Notes: a model not told the origin generated them from the sequence alone. A stretch of DNA of 64,000 bases from Candidatus Nitrosopumilus sp. (GCA_016125975.1 JAEFCZ010000003.1:17052-81051); one strand, 5' to 3'. Counted from the first letter of the stretch, positions 18,734 through 29,987 are shown. Made by a program: numbers and translations.

Positions 18734-20788
18734 ATGTTGTATTTGAAAAAGCTTGCCCTGTTTGTAATTTTCACATTATTGAGTTTTTCAACATTTAATG
18801 CATATGGTATGGAATTTAATTTCAAAGATTTACAATCTGATGATCAACTTTCTACAATCCATCATGTTGTTTTACATGAAAGTCTTTCAGCTAAAATGAT
18901 TACAGATGAATTAAATGAATTACCCAATAGTTACAATATTGTTTTAACTGAAAAATTAAGTGTTGTAGATTCAGATGATTTTGAACAATTGTTAATCTTA
19001 AAAACAACTGCAGATAAACATGCAACTCTAGAAAGAATTTTTGACAGAAATAATATTTACAAAATTTCTGATAACAAAAATTCAAAATTTAATAATTATA
19101 TTTTAAACAATGAAATAGATTCCAATTATAAATTTGATCTGTATTTCGAATTTGGAAATCTGAATTATTTAATTTTAAATTTAGAAACATATTTGAAAAT
19201 AATAACCAACAAAATATAGGAATCAATACATTTTATGATATTTTAGTTGAACCAGATCCAAATTCATCATCAGTTAGTTCTCTATTTTTAATATTCATTA
19301 TGCCTTTTGCAGGTTTTGTTTTATTACAAACTAATGTTAATTATACAAAAAATACCAGAAAATTTTTTATGTTTATCTCTTTTCATAATTTTATCTTCTA
19401 GTGCAGTTATTGGTCCACTATCTATCTCAAATTCATATTGGGGGATGGCTTATGCAGAAGAATTTTCGTTTGATGGAATCATTGAAGATGTACAAAATAA
19501 TTTAGATTCAAATGCAACCTCAACTGAACCACTCCCAGTCAATGCAACCTCAACTGAACCAATCATTATACCAGAAGCTACTGTAGCATTCCAATTTGAT
19601 AATGTTGAACCAGAATCAACTGAAACAACACCAGAATCAACTGAAACAACACCAGAATCAGAATCGACAACTCTTGAATTAGACGGTCAAGGTGATTTTA
19701 TACAAATTCAAAATGTTACAATGACCGATGACATTGATGGATTAACAGTTACTGCTTGGGTGAAACCTGATTATTCATCTGGTTCTCCTGAATTTACTGT
19801 AATAAGCAAAGACAAATCATTTGCTTTGACTATTAACAATAACATACAATCAGAAAATACTGCTAAATTTTCAGTATTTGATGGAATCAAATGAACTACA
19901 GTTGAATCATCTAGTACAATTACAGAAAATTGGTCATTCCTATCTTCAACATTTAGTGGTGAATTCATTGGAATATTTGTAAATGGTACAAGAGAAGCAA
20001 CTCAAGAAGTTACTGGTGTTCCAACCCTTACAACTAATGGAAAATTAGATACTACCACCGTTGATAATCTTCATCTGTAGAGGATATTGTAATTGGAGCA
20101 TCTGTAACTGCAAAAGATGAAGAAACTAAATCAAGTAATGAATTTTCTGGAGAGATTGATGATGTTTTGTTATATGATTATGTTTTAGAAGACGAACAAA
20201 TTCTTGCAATGTTTGAGCAAACAAAACAAACCTATGAAGAACTAGCTGCAATTCCTGAACTAAGCATTGAAGAAATCATTGCTCAAATGGAAGCAGAACA
20301 ATTATCTAACAACAAAAGTAACTGATTCTGCAACGCTTTACAGTCATCCAAGAAGTCAATCAATATCTGCATATGATATGAGAACACTTGAGATAATTGA
20401 AGAAGATGATAAGGTATTATCTGAACCAGTGTTAATCTATGCTTCAAATTCAGAAAACAACGAATTGAATTTCCATGTAACTGCACCTGATGGTCAATGT
20501 GTCATTGGTTCTAGTGAAGAATGTTTGGTACAAGAAAACACCAGATCAAACAGAGGTGGTTTGCAAAGTGTACTATATGACGGACAAATGTTGAGAATAA
20601 AGTATAGTGGTCCTGATAGTGCACTTGAAAGATTCTCAATTACATCAATTGATCCAATTGTTGGTGACTGATCCGTTACTTTAGAATCTGAAGAAGGACT
20701 TATTCCACAAGCTCAAGCTATGAAAGACTTGTTTGTCAAAGTCAATTATAATATGCACTCTGAAACAATTACTGTATTTTCAGATTAA
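18734..20788 (+). pseudogene. Degraded LamG/concanavalin-like secreted surface protein
   Basis: Signal peptide at 18734, then LamG-like text (DDIDGLTVTAWVKPDYSS...; EDIVIGASV...FSGEIDDVLLYDYVL) spread over several frames with in-frame TGA at 19892 and 20669. Confidence 0.75.
19511..19651 (+). repeat. Short repeats in a S/T/P/E linker
   Basis: AATGCAACCTCAACTGAACCA at 19511 and 19541; CCAGAATCAACTGAAACAACA tandem at 19610 and 19631. Confidence 0.8.
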
Positions 20789-20789
20789 T

Positions 20790-22247
20790 CTATGGAAATG
20801 CAACTGATTCAGAAAGAATAGAGTCAATCTCTGATATACTTATTCTGGTTTGTTCCATAGAGTCTCTCTTTCTAATTGTTACAGTGTTGTCTTCTAGTGT
20901 TTGGTGATCAACTGTAACTGCATATGGTGCACCAATTTCATCTAATCTACGATATCTTCTACCAATTGCACCTGAATGATCTAAAAATGCATCAAATTTT
21001 CTTTTTATCAAAAGATAAACTTCATCAGTTTTTTCCTTTAATCCATCTTTTTTTACCAATGATAAAATTCCTACATGAGTTGGTGAGAGATATGGCTTTA
21101 AAGATAATACAACTCTCTCATGTTCTTTATCGTCTTTTAATGAATGCTCTAAAATAGTATACAAACTTCTATCAATACCCATTGAAATTTCAAATACGTG
21201 AGGAAGTACTTTGTCATCATTGTCCATTATCTCAAATTTCTCCTTGCTTTTGTTTGCATGACTAGACAAATCATAGTCTGATCTATAATTACATGCAACT
21301 AATTCTAGCCAACCAATAGTAGTTTCAACCTCAAAATCAAATGCGACTTCTGCATAGAATGCCTTTTCCTTATCTCCTAGTTTTCTAAATCTACTTTTTG
21401 AGATATCTATACCTGTTTTTTCGTAAAATTCAGTTAATATTCCTAAATAATACGCGACAAATTTGTTTGGAACTGTTCCAGATTCTATTGCTTCTTTGCA
21501 TGTCATTGAAACTGGTTCAGAATCTGTTTGAACTCTGATTACTGTATCTTGAACCTCTGCAAATTTTTCAACCTCATTTAGTTTAGAAGGGTTACAAAAC
21601 ACTTCAATTTCTGCTTGATAAAATTCTCTTAAACGTAATAGGCTCTGTCTTGGGGCTATCTCATTTCTAAAACTTTTACCGACTTGAGCAATTCCTAGTG
21701 GAAGTTTGCCTCTCATAGTCTTGTATAGTCTAGGAAAATCAACAAAGATTGATTGACATGTCTCTGGTCTAAGGTATGCCTCTTCTTCTTCAGGACCAAT
21801 TCCTACCTTAAACATCATATTGAAATTCTTTGTACTTTCAAAATCCCCTTTACATTTTGGGCACTTTATGTTATTTTGATTAATTGCATTATCAAATTCT
21901 TCCAAATCTGCACTTTCAGGTATTTCAATTTGAGTAATTTCTGCAATAGTTCTATCAGCTCTAAATGTAGAATTACATTTTGTACATTTTATTATTGGAT
22001 CGGCAAAATTTCCTAAATGTCCAGATGCTTCAAAGACCGATTTTGACATTATTTGAGAACCATCAATCTCAAGCATTCCATCCCTTCGAATAAGTTCTCT
22101 TCTCCATAACTCTAAAAATTTATTTTTCAACCCAACTCCTGTTGGTCCATATTCCCAAAATCCAGCTTGTGCATCAGCATAAACTTCACAACTTGGAAAG
22201 TAAAATCCACGTTCGAGTGCTAATTTCATTACTGATTCATAGTCCAT
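20790..22247 (-). CDS. glyS: Glycyl-tRNA synthetase
   Basis: EVYADAQAGFWEYGPTGVGLKNKF, RPETCQSIFVDF, FRNEIAPRQSLLRLREFYQAEIE. Confidence 0.95.
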   Translation of the reverse strand: MDYESVMKLALERGFYFPSCEVYADAQAGFWEYGPTGVGLKNKFLELWRRELIRRDGMLEIDGSQIMSKSVFEASGHLGNFADPIIKCTKCNSTFRADRTIAEITQIEIPESADLEEFDNAINQNNIKCPKCKGDFESTKNFNMMFKVGIGPEEEEAYLRPETCQSIFVDFPRLYKTMRGKLPLGIAQVGKSFRNEIAPRQSLLRLREFYQAEIEVFCNPSKLNEVEKFAEVQDTVIRVQTDSEPVSMTCKEAIESGTVPNKFVAYYLGILTEFYEKTGIDISKSRFRKLGDKEKAFYAEVAFDFEVETTIGWLELVACNYRSDYDLSSHANKSKEKFEIMDNDDKVLPHVFEISMGIDRSLYTILEHSLKDDKEHERVVLSLKPYLSPTHVGILSLVKKDGLKEKTDEVYLLIKRKFDAFLDHSGAIGRRYRRLDEIGAPYAVTVDHQTLEDNTVTIRKRDSMEQTRISISEIDSILSESVAFP

Positions 22248-22277
22248 GTTTAATCACTAAATCCATTGAATAAATTT

Positions 22278-23117
22278 CTACGCAAATTCTTTTGCCTTTC
22301 TAATGTTTTCAAAATCATCTCTATCATCATCAATAGGAGTTTCTAAAACTATGGGTATCTTTTCCTTATTTGCTAACTTTACAATAGCCGATATTCCTTT
22401 CTCTCCTATTCCTCCCAATCCTAAATGATAATGTCTATCAAGATTACAACCGATGTCACCTCTAGCATCATTTAGATGAAGAATCTTTAGATTGTCTATT
22501 CCTACATATTTGTCAAATTCTGCAAAAGCTTCTTTCACTTTTGCTTCGCTTCTTAAATCATATCCAGAAACAAATGCATGACATGAATCAAAACATATGC
22601 CAAATTTTTTTGTAGGCTTTAACTGCTTGAAAATTTCCCCTAATTGTTTAAAATCCGAACCAACTGAATTTTTTTGTCCTGCTGTATTTTCTAATAGAAT
22701 CATTACGTCATTTTTTGTTTTCCCTGCTGCAGTCAATCCCTTAACTAATCTCTTAATTCCAGCTTCTTCTCCAGTTCCTAAATGACTTCCAAGATGAGTT
22801 ACCAGATATGGAATTCCTAATTGTGCACATCTCTCAACTTCATCTACCAAAGTTTTTACTGATTTTTCAAATCCATCTTCTTTTGGAGTAGATAAATTTG
22901 GTAAATATGGCATGTGTGCACATGTTGCAAATCTATCGATTTTACTTTCTTTTAGTTTTGATTTAAAATTAGTAATGTCTTCTTTTGTTAGTGCTTTTGC
23001 GTGCCATCCTCTTGGGTTTCTAGTAAAAATCTGAAATGCTGAACATTCTCTCTCAACCGCATTATCTACTGCTTTGTCAATAGAACCTGAAATTGATACA
23101 TGACAACCGATCTGCAT
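22278..23117 (-). CDS. nfo: Endonuclease IV
   Basis: GCHVSISGSIDKAV, HLGSHLGTG, CFDSCHAFVSGYDL, LHLNDARGDIGCNLDRH; start moved to MQIGCHVS. Confidence 0.94.
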   Translation of the reverse strand: MQIGCHVSISGSIDKAVDNAVERECSAFQIFTRNPRGWHAKALTKEDITNFKSKLKESKIDRFATCAHMPYLPNLSTPKEDGFEKSVKTLVDEVERCAQLGIPYLVTHLGSHLGTGEEAGIKRLVKGLTAAGKTKNDVMILLENTAGQKNSVGSDFKQLGEIFKQLKPTKKFGICFDSCHAFVSGYDLRSEAKVKEAFAEFDKYVGIDNLKILHLNDARGDIGCNLDRHYHLGLGGIGEKGISAIVKLANKEKIPIVLETPIDDDRDDFENIRKAKEFA

Positions 23118-23203
23118 ATTCCAAATTTCATTCAAACATAATTTAAACCAGCATTCAAAAAATAAAACCAGATTTTTAAGTAAATTAAGTAAATCATTAT
23201 CAT

Positions 23204-24289
23204 ATGCTTGGAGCAGATCAAATCGCCAAATACCCATTTGTACAGGATGCTGGTCAATATCTGAAAGACCAAGGATTTAGGCTAGAACAATTTGGTATGG
23301 ATCCTGATTTAGAGCCAATTGTTAAGAAAGCATTTGATCGTATTTACACCGCAGCAGAAGGAAAAACATACAAATCTGATCTAATTGGAAATCAAGCATC
23401 AAAAGAGGCAACTCTCCCAAGAGAAGTTTTTTCATTTCTTTTAGCTATTGTATTGTTAAAACTTAGTGGAATGAATACTTTGATCAAGAGATTTGCACTA
23501 CAGGAATCAATACGAGCAGAAAAATACTTAGAAGCTGATCTAAAAATATCTAATAATCCTAGCGGATCTGTAATTCTAACTGATGAACAAAAATCTATTA
23601 GAGATGTTGCTGCACAAATAATTAAAGAAATTTCAAACGTAGAAATTTCTAAACCTGAAGAAAAAAATGAAGGAAATTATACTTCAGGTAAAGATGAATG
23701 GTTAGTCAATATTTCAGATTATCTTACTCGTTCAATTCATTTCCATGAGCGTGAATGGAAATTGATTAATAGAAAAGTTGAAAATGGAAAAGTGTATCTT
23801 TCTTCACATCAAACAGTTAGATTGATAAGAAAAGAATTAGGAATGTATATCAATTCTAGACTTACTGATACAAAAACTCCAGAAATGATTCCGGGATTTG
23901 AGAATTATGTAAACAAACTTGTTTCTTTAGCAAAAAAATTTAGAACCTTTACTGTAGATACTGGTGAATATCCTCCATGCATTAAACATGCAATTCAAGT
24001 ACTTGAGAAAGGTGAAAACTTACCACATTCTGGAAGATTCATGTTAGCTACATTTCTATTATCAAAAGGACAATCAGTGGAACAAATTGCACCTTTATTC
24101 AAAAATGCCCCTGATTATAATGAACGTGTAACTCTTTACCAACTAAATCAATTAAACGGGACTTCTGGAAGTGGTACAAAATATTCTTGCCCATCATGTG
24201 AAAAATTAAAAACACAAAATTTGTGCTTCGCTACATCAGAATGTGACAATATCATTAATCCACTACAATTCGGAAAGAAGAGGAAATAA
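23204..24289 (+). CDS. priL: DNA primase large subunit
   Basis: Position 5' of priS with ATG/TAA overlap; PPCIKHAIQVL...LPHSGRFMLATFLL...YSCPSCEKLKTQNLCF Fe-S domain. Confidence 0.9.
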   Translation: MLGADQIAKYPFVQDAGQYLKDQGFRLEQFGMDPDLEPIVKKAFDRIYTAAEGKTYKSDLIGNQASKEATLPREVFSFLLAIVLLKLSGMNTLIKRFALQESIRAEKYLEADLKISNNPSGSVILTDEQKSIRDVAAQIIKEISNVEISKPEEKNEGNYTSGKDEWLVNISDYLTRSIHFHEREWKLINRKVENGKVYLSSHQTVRLIRKELGMYINSRLTDTKTPEMIPGFENYVNKLVSLAKKFRTFTVDTGEYPPCIKHAIQVLEKGENLPHSGRFMLATFLLSKGQSVEQIAPLFKNAPDYNERVTLYQLNQLNGTSGSGTKYSCPSCEKLKTQNLCFATSECDNIINPLQFGKKRK

Positions 24290-25419
24290 TGAAAGAAACT
24301 GATACAAAATTTTTAGAAGATTCATTCAAAAAATACTATTTTGAACATTTTGATCTGATTAAAGTTCCTGAACGCACATCTGAACGAGAATTTGGTTACC
24401 AAAAATTCAATTCAGGAATGACTCGTCATCTTTCAATTAAGAATGACAAAGAATTACACCTATTATTTATGCAAAATATTCCATCTGATGTATATTGTTC
24501 AAATGGATATTACACATTTCCGAATCTCCCTATGAATGAAAAAGACTGGAAAGAAGCAGATTTAATTTTTGATATAGATGCAAAAGATCTTAATCTACCA
24601 TGCAGAATAGATCATACAGTTGCTGTATGTAGTGATTGTAATGAAATCTCAAAAACTTATGACAAATGCACAAAATGTAATTCTACAAAGTTAGAAAAAA
24701 AATCACTTCCTTGTTTAAATTGTATTAATGGATCAAAAAATCAAGTAGAAAAGTTAATTGAAGTTTTAGTAAATGATTTTGTAATATCTAAAGAAAATAT
24801 CCATGTTTATTTTTCTGGAAATGAAGGGTTTCATATCCATGTTTATAATTCACAATTCCAAAAAATAGGATCACGAGAAAGATCAGAATTAACTGATTAT
24901 ATTATGTTTAATGGAATGATCCCTGAAACTTTTGGAATGAAAAAATTCAAACCAAATCGTTCAGATTTTCCAGACATTAATGAAAAAGGTTGGAGAGGAC
25001 GATTTGCAAAAGAATTTTTTGGTTCAAAATCAAATCGCTCTAAACTTATTTCATCATTTGTAAAAAATCCTCTAGATGAATATCCATCTTTTAAAAATAC
25101 TCTTCAAACTGTTTCAAAGAAAATTGGTGTCAAAATTGATCCTAATGTAACTATGGATATTCATAGGATTTTTAGATTGCCAGGATCGATTAATAGTAAA
25201 AGTGGTCTCACAAAAATTCATTGTGAGGACTTGGAAAAATTTGATGCATACACTGATTCATCTTTTCTTAGTGACGATCCTGTAGAAATTCTTGCAAATT
25301 GCCCTATTGAATTTAAGTTGAGAAACAAAAAATTTGGACCCTACAATAATGAAAAAATCACAACTCCTACATTTGCAGCAGCCTACATGATCTGTAAAAA
25401 ACTAGCAACAATTGCCTAA
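24289..25419 (+). CDS. priS: DNA primase small (catalytic) subunit
   Basis: DLIFDIDAKD, VYFSGNEGFHIHV, HRIFRLPGSINSKSGL. Confidence 0.95.
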   Translation: MKETDTKFLEDSFKKYYFEHFDLIKVPERTSEREFGYQKFNSGMTRHLSIKNDKELHLLFMQNIPSDVYCSNGYYTFPNLPMNEKDWKEADLIFDIDAKDLNLPCRIDHTVAVCSDCNEISKTYDKCTKCNSTKLEKKSLPCLNCINGSKNQVEKLIEVLVNDFVISKENIHVYFSGNEGFHIHVYNSQFQKIGSRERSELTDYIMFNGMIPETFGMKKFKPNRSDFPDINEKGWRGRFAKEFFGSKSNRSKLISSFVKNPLDEYPSFKNTLQTVSKKIGVKIDPNVTMDIHRIFRLPGSINSKSGLTKIHCEDLEKFDAYTDSSFLSDDPVEILANCPIEFKLRNKKFGPYNNEKITTPTFAAAYMICKKLATIA

Positions 25420-25460
25420 TTTTGCTGGTAAGACATTAATTTACCAAACCTTAACTCAAC

Positions 25461-28322
25461 TTGATTTTGTATAGTGCCTCTACTGATAAACAGACACCCC
25501 CACCTGATGCTGGAAAATACATCAGATTAGGTATTGTTGCAATAATTGGTATTGTTATTTTTGTAATTGTAGGAAATCAGGCAGTAATCTTATCAATGAA
25601 TTTCACTGAATTTGGCGATCAATTTTCAAAGCCTCTCTATTACACACTTATCTCTACTGTTATTTTATCTGCAATTGCTTTAGTTCGTGTAAATATTTCT
25701 GGACGTTCTTCAATTTTCTGGTATGCCATTAATACTGCAATTGGATTCTTAGGAAAAGGTGGTCAACAACCAATATCTAATGTAGTTCCAAGTTTTAGAG
25801 ACTACAAATTAAGCTCATCACAATTTGCCATCTGGCAAGTTACCAAAATTTTCCTCTTTGGTGCATTCTTTGCAAATATCATGTTTGGATTTGCTGCAAT
25901 GTCATTTATTGGTGGAAATTATCTTGGAATAGAAAATCTTCCAAAACTATTCTCTTTACCATTTGTTACTCCTGATGCTGATCCTAATTATGCAGCAGAA
26001 AATGTTGTTCCAATGATACCTGCATTAGTAATTTTGATTCCACCAATACTTGCAGCAATTGGATTACGTTTAGTTTTGTATGTTGGATTACATAGAATAA
26101 TTAATGTAATTACTTCATTTCTTCAAGACTCTAATGAAGGTAAACCTAGATATCTAAATTATGTTTCAACTATTGAAGGAATAATTGGTATTGGAATAAT
26201 CTGGGTCGGATTTAATCTATTTTTTACTGATCAAATTGATTATAATACAAGATATGTAATTGGTGGCACACTTGTAATTGGTTTTGCATTAATTGCATTT
26301 TCAATAGTTGATAGAATTAGAGCACGTGTTCTAACTCATATGTTTAAGAGAGATGTGTACATTAGAATACTTACAATTATTGCAATTGCAATAATTGTTG
26401 CAGGAGTTGTTTCTGTAAATAATAGTATTGCAGACGCAAAAAAGATTGAATTTTTGGGACCATACACTGCTCAACAAATTGGAGTTAATCGATATTTAGG
26501 TGAACTAAATAACGTACAAGAAAATATTCATGATGTCCAACTAACCTCTGTTTCCCCAAATAATATCAAAAATTATGTTTCTCAAAATAGTGATGTACTT
26601 GATGTAATTCGAGTTTGGGACTGGGAAGCAGCTTTTGCCAAATTGAAACCCGAAATTGGTTTGATTCCATATGTTGACTTTGAAGATAATGACATTCTTA
26701 GATTTAACAATACTTTGTATTGGACAGCTTCAATGAAGCCAATTCTTCCAACATCTGTTAGCCTTGAAAACAGATGGTATAACGAACATCTTGTATACAC
26801 GCATGTTCCAGAGGGGTTCCTTACTTTGGAAGCTACAGATGGACAAATTGTTGATAGTGGAGAATTTTTCAAACAAAGAGAAATTTACTATGGTGAAGGT
26901 GGATTATTTGAGCAAACTTGGTCAGGTTATCCAAACTCCAGAGGTTCTGATAGTGCAGAACTTGGCGGTGTATCGTATTCTGGATTAGGAGGATTAGATG
27001 TTTCACCACCACTAAGTTGGATATTTGAGCCAAACTTCTTACTTTCATTTCCAGGAGAATCTGTTCATATAATGAGATACAAAGATGTACATGACAGAAT
27101 GGAAACACTGTATCCGTATTTCCTCTATGACTTATTTAATAAAGAACTAGATTCACTTCCTGTAACTGACGGAGAAAACTCGTATTGGTTAATTCCATTA
27201 ATTATTGGATTTGATACTAGAGATGTTCCATGGTCTGTTGGAAATCCATACCTACGTCTAGTAGGATATGCCCTAGTTGATTCGTACAACGGTGATATTC
27301 AATTGTTGAAAACAGGAGATGATTTCTTTACAGAAATGTTTTCAAGTCAGTATTCTGAACAATTCCAACCAATGCCTACTTGGTTAGAAGAACAAATCAG
27401 ATATCCTGTTGAATTATTCAATTGGAAAACAGAAATGTACAATGTTTATCATGTGACAAATGCTGAAACTTTTATTCAAGCAAATGAATTTTATGAAATC
27501 CCACGAGGTCTTGATACCTATTATGTTCAAGCAAAACCTCCTGGATTTGAACAAACTGAATTCTTGGGACTCTTATCATTAGAATTACGAGGTTCACAAG
27601 GAAGAAACCTTGCTGGATATATGGTAGTTGAAAATGATCTTACTAACTTGGGAGATTTGCAGTTCTATGAAGTTCCATTAAATTCTACAACAAAATTAAT
27701 TGGCCCAACTGCAGTTAGGGAAGCACTTGATAGAGACCCTGAATTTGCACAGTTAAAGACATTATTGAGAAATCCAAGAATTGGTGATAATATCTTATAT
27801 CGCGTCGGTGCCCATGATGTTTACTTTATTCCAGTTTATACTGCTGGTGCTGGTGGTGTAGTTGCACAATTAGGTACAATTGCAGCAGTAGGTGCCGCAT
27901 TTAATGGAGAATACTTTGTTGGGTTGGGTGACACTCAAGAAAAAGCATTTGAAGCTTATCTAAAGAAAGTTTCAGGTGTAACAGGTTCTGTTACTGTTGC
28001 TGATGTTGATTATGTTGAATTGGATAGAGACGATAGAATCGAAATCATAAAGAAAGTATTTGAGGAAAATGAAATTACTGTTTCAGAACCTACATCAATT
28101 CAGATTCCGTTATCATTTAACGAGGGAGAGCTATTCTTCTTTACTGAAAACGATCGTGAAGAAACTGTAGAATTCCTGTCACAATTCATTGATGACTTTG
28201 TAAAACCAAGAAGTGATAGAGTATTCATGTGGCAAGACGAGAACAACCTCAACATTGGAACAATATTTGTCAAAGATGGTATATCTGAGATTCATTATGT
28301 CTCAATTGAGGTAGGCAGTTAA
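25461..28322 (+). CDS. UPF0182-like large membrane protein
   Basis: Seven or so N-terminal TM helices and extracellular RVWDWEAAF..., RYKDVHDRMETLYPYFLYD, VGAHDVYFIPVYTAG. Confidence 0.75.
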   Translation: MILYSASTDKQTPPPDAGKYIRLGIVAIIGIVIFVIVGNQAVILSMNFTEFGDQFSKPLYYTLISTVILSAIALVRVNISGRSSIFWYAINTAIGFLGKGGQQPISNVVPSFRDYKLSSSQFAIWQVTKIFLFGAFFANIMFGFAAMSFIGGNYLGIENLPKLFSLPFVTPDADPNYAAENVVPMIPALVILIPPILAAIGLRLVLYVGLHRIINVITSFLQDSNEGKPRYLNYVSTIEGIIGIGIIWVGFNLFFTDQIDYNTRYVIGGTLVIGFALIAFSIVDRIRARVLTHMFKRDVYIRILTIIAIAIIVAGVVSVNNSIADAKKIEFLGPYTAQQIGVNRYLGELNNVQENIHDVQLTSVSPNNIKNYVSQNSDVLDVIRVWDWEAAFAKLKPEIGLIPYVDFEDNDILRFNNTLYWTASMKPILPTSVSLENRWYNEHLVYTHVPEGFLTLEATDGQIVDSGEFFKQREIYYGEGGLFEQTWSGYPNSRGSDSAELGGVSYSGLGGLDVSPPLSWIFEPNFLLSFPGESVHIMRYKDVHDRMETLYPYFLYDLFNKELDSLPVTDGENSYWLIPLIIGFDTRDVPWSVGNPYLRLVGYALVDSYNGDIQLLKTGDDFFTEMFSSQYSEQFQPMPTWLEEQIRYPVELFNWKTEMYNVYHVTNAETFIQANEFYEIPRGLDTYYVQAKPPGFEQTEFLGLLSLELRGSQGRNLAGYMVVENDLTNLGDLQFYEVPLNSTTKLIGPTAVREALDRDPEFAQLKTLLRNPRIGDNILYRVGAHDVYFIPVYTAGAGGVVAQLGTIAAVGAAFNGEYFVGLGDTQEKAFEAYLKKVSGVTGSVTVADVDYVELDRDDRIEIIKKVFEENEITVSEPTSIQIPLSFNEGELFFFTENDREETVEFLSQFIDDFVKPRSDRVFMWQDENNLNIGTIFVKDGISEIHYVSIEVGS

Positions 28323-28865
28323 TTGCTTCTGGTTGTAGATAATGGTTCCATTTACACAAAAAATCTAACTGATTTTCTTACTCAAAAAAATATTTCATTT
28401 GAAATACAAACTCCAAACACTTTTGATCTAAATTCATTATCTGATTATGATTCTTTTATTTTATCTGGAAGAAGAAAAAATGAAAAAAAAATCAATGAAA
28501 TAAATTCTAAAATCGTAAATTATTCTATCAAAAATAATTCTAAATTACTTGGTATCTGTTATGGTGCAGAAATTTTAGCTCTAGCTTTAGGAGGGACAAT
28601 TAAGAAAAGCCATTCTCTTCAAAAAGGATATGAAACTGTTCATGTATTGAAAGATAATCCTATTTCTAATGATGAACTATCTGTTTTTGAAAGTCATGGT
28701 TTTGAAATATCTAAACTGCCCAAAAAATTAATTCCTCTAGGAGAATCAAGTAATTGTAAATATGAAATTATTCAATATGAAGAAAAACCAATTTTTGGAA
28801 CTCAATTCCATCCTGAAATGAGTTTAGATGGAAATAATTTAATCGAAAAATTCTGTTTACTGTGA
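28323..28865 (+). CDS. Class I glutamine amidotransferase-like protein
   Basis: LLGICYGAEILALALGG and FGTQFHPEMS catalytic motifs; TTG start. Confidence 0.85.
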   Translation: MLLVVDNGSIYTKNLTDFLTQKNISFEIQTPNTFDLNSLSDYDSFILSGRRKNEKKINEINSKIVNYSIKNNSKLLGICYGAEILALALGGTIKKSHSLQKGYETVHVLKDNPISNDELSVFESHGFEISKLPKKLIPLGESSNCKYEIIQYEEKPIFGTQFHPEMSLDGNNLIEKFCLL

Positions 28866-28898
28866 ATGATTTTAATTACTCTTGAATCACGATAATGC

Positions 28899-29861
28899 AT
28901 GACACAAGAAGAACATGAACTACTTTTACCTTTAGTTGAAGAAGAAAACATTTGCCTTCCATTGCCTGTTAATGTGGTATCTAAATATTGGAATATTGAT
29001 TTACCAATGAGTGAAGCAATTGAAACTGCAAAAAAATATTCAGGATTTAGTGGAAGTATACTAATTGAAGGAATAGAATCTGCTGAAAGACATGGGTTAT
29101 CATGCAAAATTGTGCATTCTTCTTTAAATGAATTAAAAAAAATTATTGATTCTGGAATTCCTCCAATTGTTATTCTTCCAGGTATCCCAGAAGTTACTCA
29201 ACATGCTTCTGTTATTACTGGTTACAATGATGAAGAAAAGACAATTCTACATTATATTCAGAAAGGAAATCAAGAAGGAGAAATGCAAGAAGGTGCAATT
29301 CCTGAAGATATTTTTGAAAAAGAATGGTCTGAGGAAGGAAAACTATTGATAATATTAGCTCCAGCAGATATTCTATCTTCTGTTAAACTTGAAAATGATT
29401 CATTTGATAAATCAAATAGATTATGTTTTGAATCTGAACGACAAAATATTCTGAAAAATTTCTCTGAAGCAATCAATTCATTAAAACAAGCAATTGAACT
29501 TTATCCAAACAATTCTAACGCACTTCATCTTTTAGGTACTATGATGAATGAGCAAAAATCTTCTGAATGTATCAAATTCTATGAAAAATGTTTGAAAATT
29601 AATGGTAAATCTTATCTTACCTATAATGGTCTAGGCAATTTTTATCTTAAGACAAATCAATTTGAAAAAGCCGAAGATTTCTACACAAAAGCAATAGAAA
29701 TCAATCCAAAACGTTCTGCAAAAATCTACAAAAACCGTGCTTATCTTAGAGAAAAACAAAATAAAAATGAGGATGCAAAGGATGATCTCAAAAGTTATTT
29801 GAAATATTTTCCTAAAGCTCCTGATAGAGGAATAATAGAACAAGCAATTCGAGAGATATAG
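28899..29861 (+). CDS. C39-like papain-fold domain fused to TPR repeats
   Basis: ENICLPLPVNVVSKYW ... QHASVITGYNDEEKTILHY, then TPR helices (NALHLLGTMMNEQ, YNGLGNFYLKTNQFEKAEDFYTKAIEINP). Confidence 0.7.
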   Translation: MTQEEHELLLPLVEEENICLPLPVNVVSKYWNIDLPMSEAIETAKKYSGFSGSILIEGIESAERHGLSCKIVHSSLNELKKIIDSGIPPIVILPGIPEVTQHASVITGYNDEEKTILHYIQKGNQEGEMQEGAIPEDIFEKEWSEEGKLLIILAPADILSSVKLENDSFDKSNRLCFESERQNILKNFSEAINSLKQAIELYPNNSNALHLLGTMMNEQKSSECIKFYEKCLKINGKSYLTYNGLGNFYLKTNQFEKAEDFYTKAIEINPKRSAKIYKNRAYLREKQNKNEDAKDDLKSYLKYFPKAPDRGIIEQAIREI

Positions 29862-29935
29862 TGCGAAGTGTGGGATTTGAACCCACGGCCTTCAGCTTGG
29901 GAAGCTGACGTCATACCAGACTAAACTAACTCCGC
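29862..29935 (-). tRNA. tRNA-Gly(CCC)
   Basis: Revcomp folds as cloverleaf: GCGGAGT/ACTTCGC acceptor, anticodon loop TTCCCAA, T-arm GTGGGTTCAAATCCCAC. Confidence 0.93.
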
Positions 29936-29987
29936 TTGAACCATATTCATTAACTATAATTAAATATCTTAATCAAGAGATTAGTAT

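Noticed and set aside
19892-20671. UGA-to-Trp recoding in this organism
   Set aside because: TGA terminates many intact housekeeping genes here (for example 52308-52310) and the locus also has frameshifts, so decay is simpler
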